Below, in pieces: positions 16,485 through 31,461 of a stretch of 64,000 nt of DNA. Both the position numbers and the translations under genes were made by a program. Where the stretch lies: NCBI GenBank assembly GCA_943840615.1, contig CALSVI010000009.1, positions 1-64,000 on the forward strand, given 5' to 3'. The notes under the pieces were generated by a model. That model was not told the origin of the DNA, searched no databases, and saw nothing but the letters and a program-made list of their open reading frames with translations. The first letter of the stretch is position 1, and the number at the start of each line of letters is the position of its first letter. This DNA comes from an uncultured Luminiphilus sp. Its GTDB lineage: Bacteria; Pseudomonadota; Gammaproteobacteria; Pseudomonadales; Halieaceae.

Positions 16485-17459
16485 ATGACCCATCCTTATG
16501 AGCGGCTGACCCCAGACTGCGTGGTCGACTGTGTCGAGGCTATTGGCTTACGGAGCGATCTGAGATTACTCGCGCTCAACAGCTACGAAAACCGCGTGTA
16601 TCAGGTGGGGCTTGAAGACGCCGACCCGGTGATCGTCAAGTTCTATCGGCCGGAGCGCTGGACGCGCGCCCAAATTCTGGAAGAACACGCTTTCGCGCAA
16701 GAGCTCGTCGATAACGGTCTCTCGGTCGTGGCACCGATGCCTATTCATGGCAACACCCTGCATGAAGCGGAAGGTTTTCTGATCGCAGCCTTTTTACGTC
16801 GCGGGGGGCATGCTCCGGAGCTCGATAACTTCGATCACCTGCTGGGTCTTGGACGCACACTGGGCCGCATGCATGGCGTGGGCAGGGCAGCTCCCTTTAC
16901 GGAGCGTATTGACTACACCCTGGAGCGCTGGTTGATCGAACCCATGGCATACCTGGGCGAGACATGGATACCCGCCGAGCTGCGCCCCGCGTGGGACAGC
17001 CTTGGTAAGGATTTAATCGATCGCGCCACCCGCCTGATGTCTGACTACACGCCTAAAGAAGGTCTCCGAGTGCATGGCGACTGTCACGTCGGCAACATTC
17101 TCTGGCGCGACGACACACCCCATTTTGTCGATCTTGATGACTGCGTGACCGGGCCCGCGATTCAGGATTTATGGATGTTTCTGTCAGGTGATCGACCACA
17201 GAGAGAGCGGCAACTCGCAGAGCTGATTGGCGGTTACGAGGAATTTCATGACTTCGACCCCAAAGAAATCAAATGGATTGAAGCGCTGCGAACCGCAAGA
17301 ATGGTTTACTACAGCGCCTGGCTCGCACGGCGCTGGGACGATCCGGCCTTTCGCGTCGCGTTTCCCTGGTTTGGCCGGGAGCGATATTGGGCAGATCAGG
17401 TTCTCGCGCTGCGTGAGCAGCTCGCGCTACTGGAAGAAGAACCGCTCCGGCTCTTATAA
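16485..17459 (+). CDS. srkA: Stress response kinase A (YihE/SrkA family)
   Basis: A 324-residue aminoglycoside-phosphotransferase-fold Ser/Thr kinase. Key blocks: NSYENRVYQVGLEDADPVIV with the ATP lysine shortly after (VKFYRPERW), catalytic HGDCHVGNILW and metal-binding FVDLDDCVTGPAIQDLWMF. E. coli SrkA protects cells against stress-induced, MazEF-linked death. Start is the ATG at 16485 with AAGGGA 6 bases upstream; the upstream in-frame extension overlaps comF and lacks homology. It is close behind comF on the same strand. The length agrees with the family. Confidence 0.9.
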   Translation: MTHPYERLTPDCVVDCVEAIGLRSDLRLLALNSYENRVYQVGLEDADPVIVKFYRPERWTRAQILEEHAFAQELVDNGLSVVAPMPIHGNTLHEAEGFLIAAFLRRGGHAPELDNFDHLLGLGRTLGRMHGVGRAAPFTERIDYTLERWLIEPMAYLGETWIPAELRPAWDSLGKDLIDRATRLMSDYTPKEGLRVHGDCHVGNILWRDDTPHFVDLDDCVTGPAIQDLWMFLSGDRPQRERQLAELIGGYEEFHDFDPKEIKWIEALRTARMVYYSAWLARRWDDPAFRVAFPWFGRERYWADQVLALREQLALLEEEPLRLL

Positions 17460-17477
17460 CCGCCGCGCCGCGCCGAC

Positions 17478-18206
17478 TTAACCACCCCGGCGTGCGGCGG
17501 GGTAAACCAGCGTCCACACCCAGAACCAAAAGCGGTTCTTCGATAAGACATACCGGTCAAGGTCCTTGAACTGTTGCGCGGTCTTATCGGGATCTGCGTA
17601 CAAGTCCATCCGTGTATACCGCGGGGTCTCTGGGTCGAGGGTTTTCACCACCCGCGCCGGATTGCCGGCCACCACCACATTTGCCGGCACGTCACTGGTT
17701 ACAACTGATCTGGCGGCCACCACGCTGTTGTCACCAATGGTGACGCCCTTGAGAATCGTCGCGTGATCACCCACCCACACGTTGTGACCGAGATGCACCG
17801 GAGTGGGTTCGGCTGCCCGGTCGATACGATCGTACAACCCGTGCCAATCCGAGTCGGTAATATAAGCGCCGTTGGCGAGCATGCAGCCGTCACCCAGCAC
17901 AATTTCGTCACTGGCACTAATACGAGACCCCGGGCTCATCAAGCACGCATCGCCAATCGTGATACTTCCCTGTCCGGGTTCCCTACCCCAAACGCCAATC
18001 TGCACGCGTTGGCTGGCAGTGTTGATCGCGGTAAAGGAGTGTCCGATCGTAATGTTCGGCCCTGAAATATCCACGTACCAGGGTGACATGATCGTGGCGT
18101 GTGAACCGAGGTGCGCGCATCGCGGTCGCACAAACCAGTTAATCCATGTTGCGCGGAAAGCGAGGTAAGTTTGTTTAACCCAAAAAGGGCGGAGATCTTC
18201 GCGCAT
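17478..18206 (-). CDS. Left-handed beta-helix acyltransferase
   Basis: A 242-residue protein with hexapeptide repeats: GPNITIGHSFTAINTA, GSITIGDACLMSPGSRISA, IVLGDGCMLANGAYI, VHLGHNVWVGDHATILKGV and GDNSVVAARSVVTSDVPANV, ending in GNPARVV. Such repeats build the left-handed beta-helix of O- or N-acyltransferases (maltose/colanic acid acetyltransferase-like). The N-terminal helix-rich part (REDLRPFWVKQTYLAFRATW) and long C-terminal tail are common in sugar or lipid acyltransferases. The acceptor is unknown. Start at MRED (18206); the longer frame overlaps the divergent methyltransferase gene. Confidence 0.78.
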   Translation of the reverse strand: MREDLRPFWVKQTYLAFRATWINWFVRPRCAHLGSHATIMSPWYVDISGPNITIGHSFTAINTASQRVQIGVWGREPGQGSITIGDACLMSPGSRISASDEIVLGDGCMLANGAYITDSDWHGLYDRIDRAAEPTPVHLGHNVWVGDHATILKGVTIGDNSVVAARSVVTSDVPANVVVAGNPARVVKTLDPETPRYTRMDLYADPDKTAQQFKDLDRYVLSKNRFWFWVWTLVYPAARRGG

Positions 18207-18256
18207 GGCTTTGCTTTCTGACCTGACCGTGACGGGATGCGCGGTATGATGGCAAG

Positions 18257-18940
18257 GTGACTGCCACACCGCAAACAGATCTGCACGATGACGCGCCGCT
18301 TGTTGTGACCAGCGACCAACGGGCGCCGCATACTGATCTGGCTAAAATTGTTCAGCACCATATTCAGCACCCCTGGCAAAAACCCTGTCCACCTCATACC
18401 CGAGCTGCCTTCGAGCAGCTATTGGATCGGCATCACAGCGATCCACGGCCGCTCATACTCGATTCATTCTGCGGGACCGGAATGAGCACCGCAGTGCTGG
18501 CCGCGCAGCACCCTGATGCTTTGGTCGTGGGTGTCGATCAATCTGCCCACCGGCTCGGCAAACATCAGTCGACCGCGCTTAATAACTACCTGCTGTTGCG
18601 CGCCGAGGCCGAGCCTTTTTGGTATTGCCTCGCAGCAGCAGGCCTCACTCTTGTCAGTCACTTCATCCTCTACCCCAATCCATGGCCCAAAGCGTCCCAG
18701 CTTAAAAGACGGGTCCACGGCCACGGTGCTTTTCCGGTTCTCGCAAGGCTTGGCGGCACCCTCGAAATGCGCACTAACTGGGGCATATTCGCGGAGGAAT
18801 TTACTCAGGCCGCCCAGCTGGTTGGCCTCGCAGGCAGCGCCAAGGTATTCACACCCGATACGCCGATCACGCTTTTTGAGCGCAAATACCAGCAACGTGG
18901 CCACACGCTATGGCGATTCGAGGGTAAATGCTCCAACTAG
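18257..18940 (+). CDS. TrmB-like tRNA (guanine-N7)-methyltransferase family protein
   Basis: A 227-residue SAM methyltransferase. Motif I is LILDSFCGTGMSTAVLA, the acidic strand is VVGVDQSAHRLGKH, and LYPNPWPKASQLKRR is the PNPWPK-type block of TrmB. However, the region between differs from canonical TrmB: it lacks the family's usual DPWFKKRHHKRR spacing, and FGCTGL-like elements are altered (LRAEAEPFWYCLAAAG). It may be a paralogue rather than the main m7G46 enzyme. Start is GTG at 18257, divergent from the acyltransferase with only 50 bases between. Confidence 0.7.
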   Translation: MTATPQTDLHDDAPLVVTSDQRAPHTDLAKIVQHHIQHPWQKPCPPHTRAAFEQLLDRHHSDPRPLILDSFCGTGMSTAVLAAQHPDALVVGVDQSAHRLGKHQSTALNNYLLLRAEAEPFWYCLAAAGLTLVSHFILYPNPWPKASQLKRRVHGHGAFPVLARLGGTLEMRTNWGIFAEEFTQAAQLVGLAGSAKVFTPDTPITLFERKYQQRGHTLWRFEGKCSN

Positions 18941-19011
18941 CTAACGTTCAGCGACTGGGCTAATCTTCTGCTCCCTGCAGAGAGGCCCTGTGGACGACGG
19001 AGCAGAAAACG

Positions 19012-19836
19012 ATGACAGCTACGCAGCGCGATGGCATCGAGCAAATGCAAAATGGCGATCCGATTTGGGAGCGAATCCGCTCGGAAACCCATGAGGTCGC
19101 AGCGGCTGAGCCCATTCTGGCGAGCTTTCTGCACGCCACTATTCTCAATCATGAGGAACTTGAGTGCGCGCTGAGTTTTCATTTGGCCAATTTACTCGAC
19201 AATCCCTCTGCCCCCGCGATGATGTTACGCGAAGTGATTCTCGAAGCGCTGCAGGACGACAGCACCATTCGCGGTGCGATTCGTGATGATCTCAATGCCA
19301 TCCTCGACCGCGACTCGGCTTGCCAAGAGCTGTATATCCCTTTCCTGTACTTCAAGGGGTTTCAGGCACTACAAATTCATCGCATTGGCCATTGGCTGTG
19401 GGAACACGACCGGCAGCCACTCGCGCTTTTCCTGCAAAGTCAGATGTCGCGACAGTTTGGCATCGACATCCATCCTGCGGCACGCTTCGGACACGGAATC
19501 ATGCTCGACCACGCTAGCGGGCTGGTGGTGGGTGAGACCGCAGTCGTGGGAAATCGGGTATCGATTTTGCAGTCGGTCACCCTCGGCGGCACGGGCAAAG
19601 AAGACGGCGACCGACACCCCAAGATAGGCGACGGCGTGTTGATCAGTGCCGGTGCGAAGATCCTTGGCAATATCCATGTAGGAGAAGGTGCCAAAGTAGG
19701 GGCCGGTTCAGTGGTCTTACAGAACGTGCCGGCGCACACGACTGTGGCAGGCGTGCCGGCAAAAGTCGTCGGTAAACCGACCACCAGCTCTCCGGCGCTC
19801 GACATGGATCATGCCATTCCCGATTCTCAGTGGTAA
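19012..19836 (+). CDS. cysE: Serine O-acetyltransferase
   Basis: A 274-residue enzyme that acetylates serine with acetyl-CoA, the first committed step of cysteine synthesis. It has the N-terminal helical domain ([35 protein letters not shown]) and the hexapeptide beta-helix with [19 protein letters not shown], catalytic His in [11 protein letters not shown] and the [17 protein letters not shown] loop. This is the long CysE type that forms the cysteine synthase complex. GGAG lies 10 bases before the ATG. Its 3' end overlaps the convergent hemE by 10 bases. Confidence 0.95.
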   Translation: MTATQRDGIEQMQNGDPIWERIRSETHEVAAAEPILASFLHATILNHEELECALSFHLANLLDNPSAPAMMLREVILEALQDDSTIRGAIRDDLNAILDRDSACQELYIPFLYFKGFQALQIHRIGHWLWEHDRQPLALFLQSQMSRQFGIDIHPAARFGHGIMLDHASGLVVGETAVVGNRVSILQSVTLGGTGKEDGDRHPKIGDGVLISAGAKILGNIHVGEGAKVGAGSVVLQNVPAHTTVAGVPAKVVGKPTTSSPALDMDHAIPDSQW

Positions 19837-20888
19837 GCCGGCGACAGCTCCACAACCGCATCCACCATCGCCGCCACGTGCTCCGGATCGATCCCTGGCG
19901 TGACACCATGCCCGAGATTGAACACGTGGCCGGTGCCTTCACCGAATGAACCAAGGATCTGATCTACCTCCGAGCGAATCCGCTCGGGTGAGGCATTGAG
20001 CAAAGTGGGGTCCATGTTGCCCTGCAAGCAGACTTTGTCCCCCACCCGCAATCGGGCTTCACCAATGTCCGTAGTCCAGTCCAGCCCTACCGCATCAGCG
20101 CCACACTCGGCAATCGCCTCCAGCCACTGACCGCCGCCCTTCGTGAAGACAATAACCGGCACTCTGCGGCCGTCAGCCTCTCTCGGTAACTGGTCAATAA
20201 TCTCGGTCATGTAGCGCAACGAGAATTCCCGATAAGCGGCATGGCTCAGGGAGCCTCCCCAGGTGTCAAAGATCTGCAGCGCCTGCGCGCCACTGCGCAC
20301 CTGCTCCGAAAGGTACACCGCGACCGATTTGGCCAGCTTGGAGAGCAGCTGATGCATGACCTCAGGCTCGTTAAAGGCCAACGATTTGACCTTTGCAAAG
20401 TCTTTACTGGAGCCTCCTTCAACCATATAGGTTGCGAGCGTCCAGGGACTGCCCGCGAAACCAATCAGCGGCACGCTACCCTTAAGCTCTTTGCGAATTA
20501 GCGCCACCGCATCCATCACGTAGCCCAACTCGTGAGCCGCGCGATCGGGGTCGAGCGCTGCGACCTCGGCAGCTGAAGCAATCGGACGCTCAAAGCGCGG
20601 GCCCTCACCCTCCGAAAAGTACAGTCCGAGACCCAATGCGTCTGGCACCGTGAGAATATCGGAAAACAAGATGGCGGCGTCCATGGCGTAGCGCCTGAGT
20701 GGCTGAAGCGTAACCTCGCAGGCAAGCTCCGGGTTGGTGCACAGCGCCATAAAGCTGCCGGCTTCGGCGCGGGTCGCGCGATACTCGGGTAGATAGCGCC
20801 CTGCCTGACGCATCATCCACAGGGGGGTTCGGTCCACTGGCTCGCGCATTAGCGCGCGCAGGAACCGGTCATTTTCCAAGCTGACCAT
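19827..20888 (-). CDS. hemE: Uroporphyrinogen decarboxylase
   Basis: A 353-residue heme-pathway enzyme that removes four acetate carboxyls from uroporphyrinogen III. Landmarks are [16 protein letters not shown] near residue 24, the active-site Asp in [46 protein letters not shown] and the C-terminal [16 protein letters not shown]. All match HemE. It is transcribed in the same direction as gltBD and follows gltD after 161 bases, an arrangement common in pseudomonads. The leader is unusual; see the hairpin entry. Confidence 0.97.
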   Translation of the reverse strand: MVSLENDRFLRALMREPVDRTPLWMMRQAGRYLPEYRATRAEAGSFMALCTNPELACEVTLQPLRRYAMDAAILFSDILTVPDALGLGLYFSEGEGPRFERPIASAAEVAALDPDRAAHELGYVMDAVALIRKELKGSVPLIGFAGSPWTLATYMVEGGSSKDFAKVKSLAFNEPEVMHQLLSKLAKSVAVYLSEQVRSGAQALQIFDTWGGSLSHAAYREFSLRYMTEIIDQLPREADGRRVPVIVFTKGGGQWLEAIAECGADAVGLDWTTDIGEARLRVGDKVCLQGNMDPTLLNASPERIRSEVDQILGSFGEGTGHVFNLGHGVTPGIDPEHVAAMVDAVVELSPAYH

Positions 20889-21006
20889 GCTATCGACTCT
20901 CTTTTGACTGTTTGACTTTGAGTTGTCTTTGTTTTGTTTGTCTTGCTTTTGTTATTTTCGGTTTGCAGATATCACCCTGCACCGATCGCTAGCGAAACCG
21001 GTGCAG
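20889..21006 (-). promoter_or_regulatory. hemE leader: 8-bp hairpin and A-rich tract
   Basis: Reading towards hemE, an inverted repeat with perfect 8-base arms (CTGCACCG at 20977-20984, CGGTGCAG at 20999-21006) encloses a 14-base centre that itself contains CGCTAGCG. It is followed by about 65 bases (20889-20955) almost free of T on the coding side, made of repeated ACAAA/CAAAA/GACAA units, just before the ATG. The hairpin has no T-run after it, so it is not a simple terminator for gltD. A role in mRNA stability, translation or sRNA binding is possible. Confidence 0.45.
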
Positions 21007-21049
21007 TGGAGTCTACCGCCAGATCCATGCTCAGTTCGACCCCACACCG

Positions 21050-26972
<5,923 letters not shown>

Positions 26973-27015
26973 AAATCGTTTCGCTACTGAACCGGCGCAC
27001 ACCACCGGCGAAACC

Positions 27016-27029
27016 GCCCCTCACGGGGC
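27016..27029 (-). terminator. Small hairpin between aroB and gltB
   Basis: GCCCC and GGGGC with a 4-base loop (TCAC) form a short, strong stem in the 124-base spacer after aroB. The bases following it on the minus strand (GGTTTCGCC) have only a short T stretch, so it is at best a weak terminator or a processing/attenuation element separating aroB from gltB. Confidence 0.3.
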
Positions 27030-27096
27030 AAGAACAAAAAGGGGGCGTAGTGTACACGCCCGAAAACGGGCGCTCAATTAGCGTTAACGTCGCCGA

Positions 27097-28194
27097 TCAG
27101 GCGTCGATCACGCGGGCAATATCGTCTTCCGTGACACTTTCGGTCACCACTGCTTCACCCAACTGCGTGAGTAAAATATAGCGAACTTTTCCCGCCGCCA
27201 CTTTCTTGTCACTCCCCATGGCCGCCAGTAGCACCTGGGGCGTGACATCTGCAGGTAGTGACACCGGTAAACCCACCGCATTATTGAAGCCAATCAATTG
27301 CGCTACCACGTCAGGGTGGAGTGCACCCTTCAACGCAGACAACCGGCTGGCCATGACCATCCCGGCCGCCACGGCTTCACCATGCAGCCAGTCGCCGTAA
27401 CCTTGAATGCGCTCGATGGCGTGACCAAAAGTATGCCCAAAATTTAGATGCGCACGAACGCCACTCTCGCGTTCATCTTCGGCGACAACCGACGCTTTGA
27501 TGGCACAACTTCGCTCAATCGCCAAGGCAAGTGCATCGGGCTCACGGGCTTTCAACGCCTCAACGTTATTAATGAGCCAGCCAAAAAATTCGGCATCCCG
27601 AATCAAACCATATTTGATGACCTCGGCCAGCCCGGCACTAAACTCTCGCTCGGGCAGGCTCGACAGCGTATCGAGGTCGATGAGCACCTGCGCCGGCTGG
27701 TGAAACGCCCCGATCAGATTTTTACCCATCGCGTGATTGACTCCGGTTTTGCCTCCGACCGAGGAGTCAACTTGTGCCAGCAGGGTTGTCGGTACCTGAA
27801 TAAAATCTGCGCCGCGGAGAAAGCAAGCTGCGGCAAAGCCCGTCATATCGCCCACAACACCGCCGCCCAGAGCAATAAATACGCTGCGCCGCTCATGGCG
27901 ATCCGCGAGCGCGGCGTCAAGAATCTGTTGGACAGCGCCCATGCCTTTGTGGGGCTCGCCAGCAGGAAGCACCACTTCAGTCAGCTGCGCCACATCACCC
28001 AAAGCGCTTTTTAGTGCGCCACTGTAGAGCGGACCGACCTGGTCATCGGTAACCAACACCACGCCACGATCCGCGATTAAGCGCTGCCAAGTCGCGGCGT
28101 CCCCTATCAGGCCGCGACCGATATCAATCGGATAACTCCGATCATCCACCGTCGAGGCGAGATCAACGTGCAACGTGTGCAAAAGGTCTGGCAT
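27097..28194 (-). CDS. aroB: 3-dehydroquinate synthase
   Basis: A 365-residue NAD- and metal-dependent enzyme converting DAHP to 3-dehydroquinate, the second shikimate step. Diagnostic blocks: VLPAGEPHKG, the NAD-binding GGGVVGDMTGFAAACFLRG, PTTLLAQVDSSVGGKTGVN, and the metal ligands in EVIKYGLI, HLNFGHTFGHAIE and WLHGEAVAAGM. It starts 24 bases after the aroK stop. The order aroK-aroB behind pilQ is the conserved gammaproteobacterial arrangement. Confidence 0.97.
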   Translation of the reverse strand: MPDLLHTLHVDLASTVDDRSYPIDIGRGLIGDAATWQRLIADRGVVLVTDDQVGPLYSGALKSALGDVAQLTEVVLPAGEPHKGMGAVQQILDAALADRHERRSVFIALGGGVVGDMTGFAAACFLRGADFIQVPTTLLAQVDSSVGGKTGVNHAMGKNLIGAFHQPAQVLIDLDTLSSLPEREFSAGLAEVIKYGLIRDAEFFGWLINNVEALKAREPDALALAIERSCAIKASVVAEDERESGVRAHLNFGHTFGHAIERIQGYGDWLHGEAVAAGMVMASRLSALKGALHPDVVAQLIGFNNAVGLPVSLPADVTPQVLLAAMGSDKKVAAGKVRYILLTQLGEAVVTESVTEDDIARVIDA

Positions 28195-28218
28195 GAACGG
28201 AGGGCTCCGGGTTAGCTG

Positions 28219-28767
28219 TCAATGATCGCCGCGTGAGATGAGCCCGCGCTCACGCAGTTCAGTCTCAATTTGTCGGGCGACCTTGCGGGCATTAGCGCCA
28301 CCCCCCGAGATGATGACATCTGCGAGCGCCCTGTAAAGCGGCTCGCGCTCTGACATCAGTTTTTTCAGCGTCGCTTCGCGGTCGCCCTGCTGAAGGAGCG
28401 GTCGCCCCTCACCAGAGCCGGTTCGTTTGAGCTGCTGCGCTACCGAGATATTCAGAAACACCACCGCACCGGCGCGGGCCATCAATTCGCGGTTCTCTGG
28501 GGCCAATATCGCTCCACCGCCGGTAGCAATCACGCCGGAGCGCTCAGCAAGGTCTTGTAACACCGCCGACTCACGGCGACGGAAACCGGCCTCACCCTCA
28601 ACGTCGAAAATCCAAGGAATATCGGCACCCGCCCGCTGCTCGATCTCGGCATCAGAGTCAATAAACGGGCATCCCAGAAGGGATGCCAGGTGCTTCCCCA
28701 CCGTCGATTTGCCCGAACCCATTGGCCCGATCAGAAACAGTCGCGGACCCTCTGTCCCCGGCATCAT
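28219..28767 (-). CDS. aroK: Shikimate kinase
   Basis: A 182-residue P-loop kinase that phosphorylates shikimate at the 3-hydroxyl. Walker A is GPMGSGKSTVGKHLA, the shikimate-binding DSDAEIE and EAGFRRRE follow, and IATGGGAIL is the conserved Gly-rich substrate loop. The LID region contains RPLLQQGD. Length fits AroK. Its ATG lies 8 bases after the pilQ stop, so it is part of the pilMNOPQ-aroKB transcript. Confidence 0.96.
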   Translation of the reverse strand: MMPGTEGPRLFLIGPMGSGKSTVGKHLASLLGCPFIDSDAEIEQRAGADIPWIFDVEGEAGFRRRESAVLQDLAERSGVIATGGGAILAPENRELMARAGAVVFLNISVAQQLKRTGSGEGRPLLQQGDREATLKKLMSEREPLYRALADVIISGGGANARKVARQIETELRERGLISRGDH

Positions 28768-28775
28768 TAGCCCCG

Positions 28776-30899
28776 TCAGTTCGCCAGCGCTTCAGAAAGG
28801 ATTCTGGGCGTGATGAAAATCAGTGTCTCGGTTTTCTGCTGGCTATTGGCAGTACTTTTAAACAGGTTACCCAAATAGGGAATGTCCCCCAAAAACGGCA
28901 CCTTTTCGACCTTGACCAATTCCTCGTTCTTGAACACACCACCCAGCACGACGGTCTCGCCGTTTCCGACCAGCACCTGCGTCGTCAGCTCCGTGGTATC
29001 GATTGTTGGAATCAACCCGCCATTGCCACTGGGCACCAGATCACCCACCGAGTCCTGATTCACTACCAGGTCAAGCAGCACGCGATCATCCGGGGTGATA
29101 TTAGGCGTAACATCCAGCTTCAATACCGCCTCTTTAAACGCCGTAGTCGTCGCGCCCGACGCCGCACCTTCCTGATAAGGGATCTCGGTACCTGACTTAA
29201 TACTGGCTTTCTGTTTGTCACCGGTGATGACCTTCGGCTGCGAGACCACCTCCCCCTCTCCAGAGGCTTCCAGCGCTGACAGTTCTGCGGTCAAAAATAA
29301 ATCCGTGGAGGTAAAGCCCACCGCAAAGCCCGACGTAGCCTCTGCGACACCAAGATCAACAAAGGGTGCCGACGGCGTCGTTACCTGCCCCCCGCCAACG
29401 AGTTGATTGTTCAGGCTGGTCACGCTCGCCGTATCTCCGGCTACCGATGTGAACTTGTCGCCATTCACATTCAGGTAGCCGCCGCCCCAGCGTATACCCA
29501 ACTGCTCATCGATATTAGAGGAGGCAATCACAATGCGCGCCTCGATCATGACCTGCCTGATCGGAATATCAACTTTCTCGATGAGGCCCCGAATTTCTGA
29601 CAGCTTCGCGGCGGTGTCTGTCACTACGATCGAATTGGTCCGCTCATCGACCACCACCGAGCCCCGCTCGGAGATGAGCGAGCCTCCCTCCTCAGAGCCC
29701 GCCTCGAACAGCTCGATAACATCAATCGCCTTGGCATAGCGGATGCGAATAAATTCCGATTGCAGGGGTGCCAGCTCTGCCAGCTGCTTGTTCGCTTCTA
29801 TTTCCTGACGCTCCCGCTCTGCGATCTCCTGTGCAGGCGCCACCATCAGCACGTTGCCGATCTGCCGACTGTCGAGACCGCGGGTTTTGAGCACCAAATC
29901 CAGCGCCTGATCCCAGGGAACATTTTGCAGACGCAAGGTGATGTTACCGGTGACAGAATCCGAGGCGACGAGATTGAGCTCGGTGAAATCGGCGATCAAC
30001 TGCAGTACCGCACGCACCTCAATGTCCTGAAAGTTCAGCGAGATACGATCGCCGACATAATCAAATTCGTTCAGCCGGTCGCGCTTTTCTTCCTCACTGA
30101 GCGCCGCTACGGCAAGGATGTATTCGCTACCGGTTTGGTACGCTAAATAGTCGTAGAGCCCGTCGGCACTGAGTTTAAGCCGGGTGCCGCGCTCGGTGGT
30201 GCTGACATCAATGCCCTGCACCGGTGTTGCGAAGTCAGTGACATCGAAGCGGCGAATCAATGACTCGCGCACGTTAGTCGCGAGAAACTCCAATGTGATA
30301 TCGCCGCCCTCGCTGAAGATGCTCGCATCGACCGCGGGGTTAGTGAGACTGAGAATCAAGAGCCCCTCGCCTTCGGGTGAGCGCTGAAAGGCCAGATCAG
30401 TGATTTCCGAGACGACGCGCTCGACGCGGTTGGCGTCGTTGCGCAGGATGTCGGTGGTCGTCGAAGCAGCCACTGCCTGACCATCATCCTGACCGACCAA
30501 CAAGGTTAACTGGCGACCAGAAACCGAACTCTGAAAAGGCACAAGCTCGACCAGATTCACCACCATTCGGGTACGGTTGCCTGATTCAAGCACCATCACA
30601 CTGGTGGCGTTGGCTTGAGACAGTGCGTAACGCTTTTGATCGAGAGCGCTCTGGGTCTCCGGGAAATCGAGCACAATTCTGGCGGGGTCCTCAATCGTGT
30701 AGCTGTCGATATCGGCGGCCGGCGCTTCACTAAACGTCAGGCGCACTTCAAGCGCCGACCCGGGCTGCGCGGTGAACGCGATATCCTCAATCACGACAGG
30801 CTCTGCAACCGCCACGGCGGCCAATAACCACCCAATAAGCCCGCTCAGTGCTCCCGCCGGAGAAAATCCGCTGTGCGCAGTTGAGTACGCTTTCATCAT
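28776..30899 (-). CDS. pilQ: Type IV pilus secretin PilQ
   Basis: A 707-residue outer-membrane secretin through which the pilus fibre passes. It has a signal peptide (hydrophobic LIGWLLAAVAVAEP), two AMIN-type beta domains in the first ~270 residues (FTAQPGSALEVRLTFSEAP; PAVDASIFSEGGDITLEF), an STN/N0 region (ISLNFQDIEVRAVLQLIADF), an N1 domain ending in VVVDERTNSIVVTDT, and the secretin core with VEARIVIASSNIDEQLGIRWGG shortened here as VEARIV...GIRW and VPFLGDIPYLGNLFK. It is the last pil gene of the operon, followed directly by aroK. Confidence 0.95.
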   Translation of the reverse strand: MMKAYSTAHSGFSPAGALSGLIGWLLAAVAVAEPVVIEDIAFTAQPGSALEVRLTFSEAPAADIDSYTIEDPARIVLDFPETQSALDQKRYALSQANATSVMVLESGNRTRMVVNLVELVPFQSSVSGRQLTLLVGQDDGQAVAASTTTDILRNDANRVERVVSEITDLAFQRSPEGEGLLILSLTNPAVDASIFSEGGDITLEFLATNVRESLIRRFDVTDFATPVQGIDVSTTERGTRLKLSADGLYDYLAYQTGSEYILAVAALSEEEKRDRLNEFDYVGDRISLNFQDIEVRAVLQLIADFTELNLVASDSVTGNITLRLQNVPWDQALDLVLKTRGLDSRQIGNVLMVAPAQEIAERERQEIEANKQLAELAPLQSEFIRIRYAKAIDVIELFEAGSEEGGSLISERGSVVVDERTNSIVVTDTAAKLSEIRGLIEKVDIPIRQVMIEARIVIASSNIDEQLGIRWGGGYLNVNGDKFTSVAGDTASVTSLNNQLVGGGQVTTPSAPFVDLGVAEATSGFAVGFTSTDLFLTAELSALEASGEGEVVSQPKVITGDKQKASIKSGTEIPYQEGAASGATTTAFKEAVLKLDVTPNITPDDRVLLDLVVNQDSVGDLVPSGNGGLIPTIDTTELTTQVLVGNGETVVLGGVFKNEELVKVEKVPFLGDIPYLGNLFKSTANSQQKTETLIFITPRILSEALAN

Positions 30900-30915
30900 G
30901 CCTTCTCTCCCTCGC

Positions 30916-31461
30916 TCACATCCCTGAGAGCTCTATTGTTCTGGGCCGCTCCACCCAGCCACCTTCAGTTCCGTCCGGGACGATTTCGATCACCGCGACA
31001 AACGTGGCGCCCATCTCTACGATCCTACCGTGATCCCGTCCGAGAAAGTGGTTTACCTGTACGCGATGAATGCCACCATCGGGATCCTGAATCAACGTCC
31101 AGTCCTGGCCACTTCGCTCGAGTGATCCCACCATCATCAAAGAATCCAGCGTAAAACGCTCGAGATACTCCTTGGGACGATTCGTGTCAGGTCTGAGCGC
31201 TGCGCGAGAAGACAATGCGGCCAACTGCCGGATATCTACGGGACGATCGAAAGGGCTGCGCGATGTAGTCGCGGCATAAGCAAAGGCTTCGTAGGCCCTG
31301 AACGTGGGGATCGGCTCAATGACGCCGCCCGGCCGGGCTCGTTTCTCTTCCATGAAAGCATCCAAATCACTAAAGCCGCTATCGGCACAGGACGCCAACC
31401 AAGGCAGCATCGCCACGACGCCGACAAGCCGCAATAAAATCGTTGTCGCCCTACACACCAT
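30916..31461 (-). CDS. pilP: Type IV pilus lipoprotein PilP
   Basis: A 181-residue lipoprotein with signal peptide and lipobox (WLASC, Cys at about residue 25). A flexible, charged linker (DAFMEEKRARPGG and EPIPTFRAYEAF) precedes the C-terminal beta-domain with SLERSGQDWTLIQDPDGGIH, VNHFLGRDHGRI and VEIVPDGTEGGWVER. PilP links the PilN/PilO inner-membrane complex to PilQ. Its start overlaps the end of pilO by 11 bases, and pilQ starts 16 bases after its stop. Confidence 0.93.
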   Translation of the reverse strand: MVCRATTILLRLVGVVAMLPWLASCADSGFSDLDAFMEEKRARPGGVIEPIPTFRAYEAFAYAATTSRSPFDRPVDIRQLAALSSRAALRPDTNRPKEYLERFTLDSLMMVGSLERSGQDWTLIQDPDGGIHRVQVNHFLGRDHGRIVEMGATFVAVIEIVPDGTEGGWVERPRTIELSGM

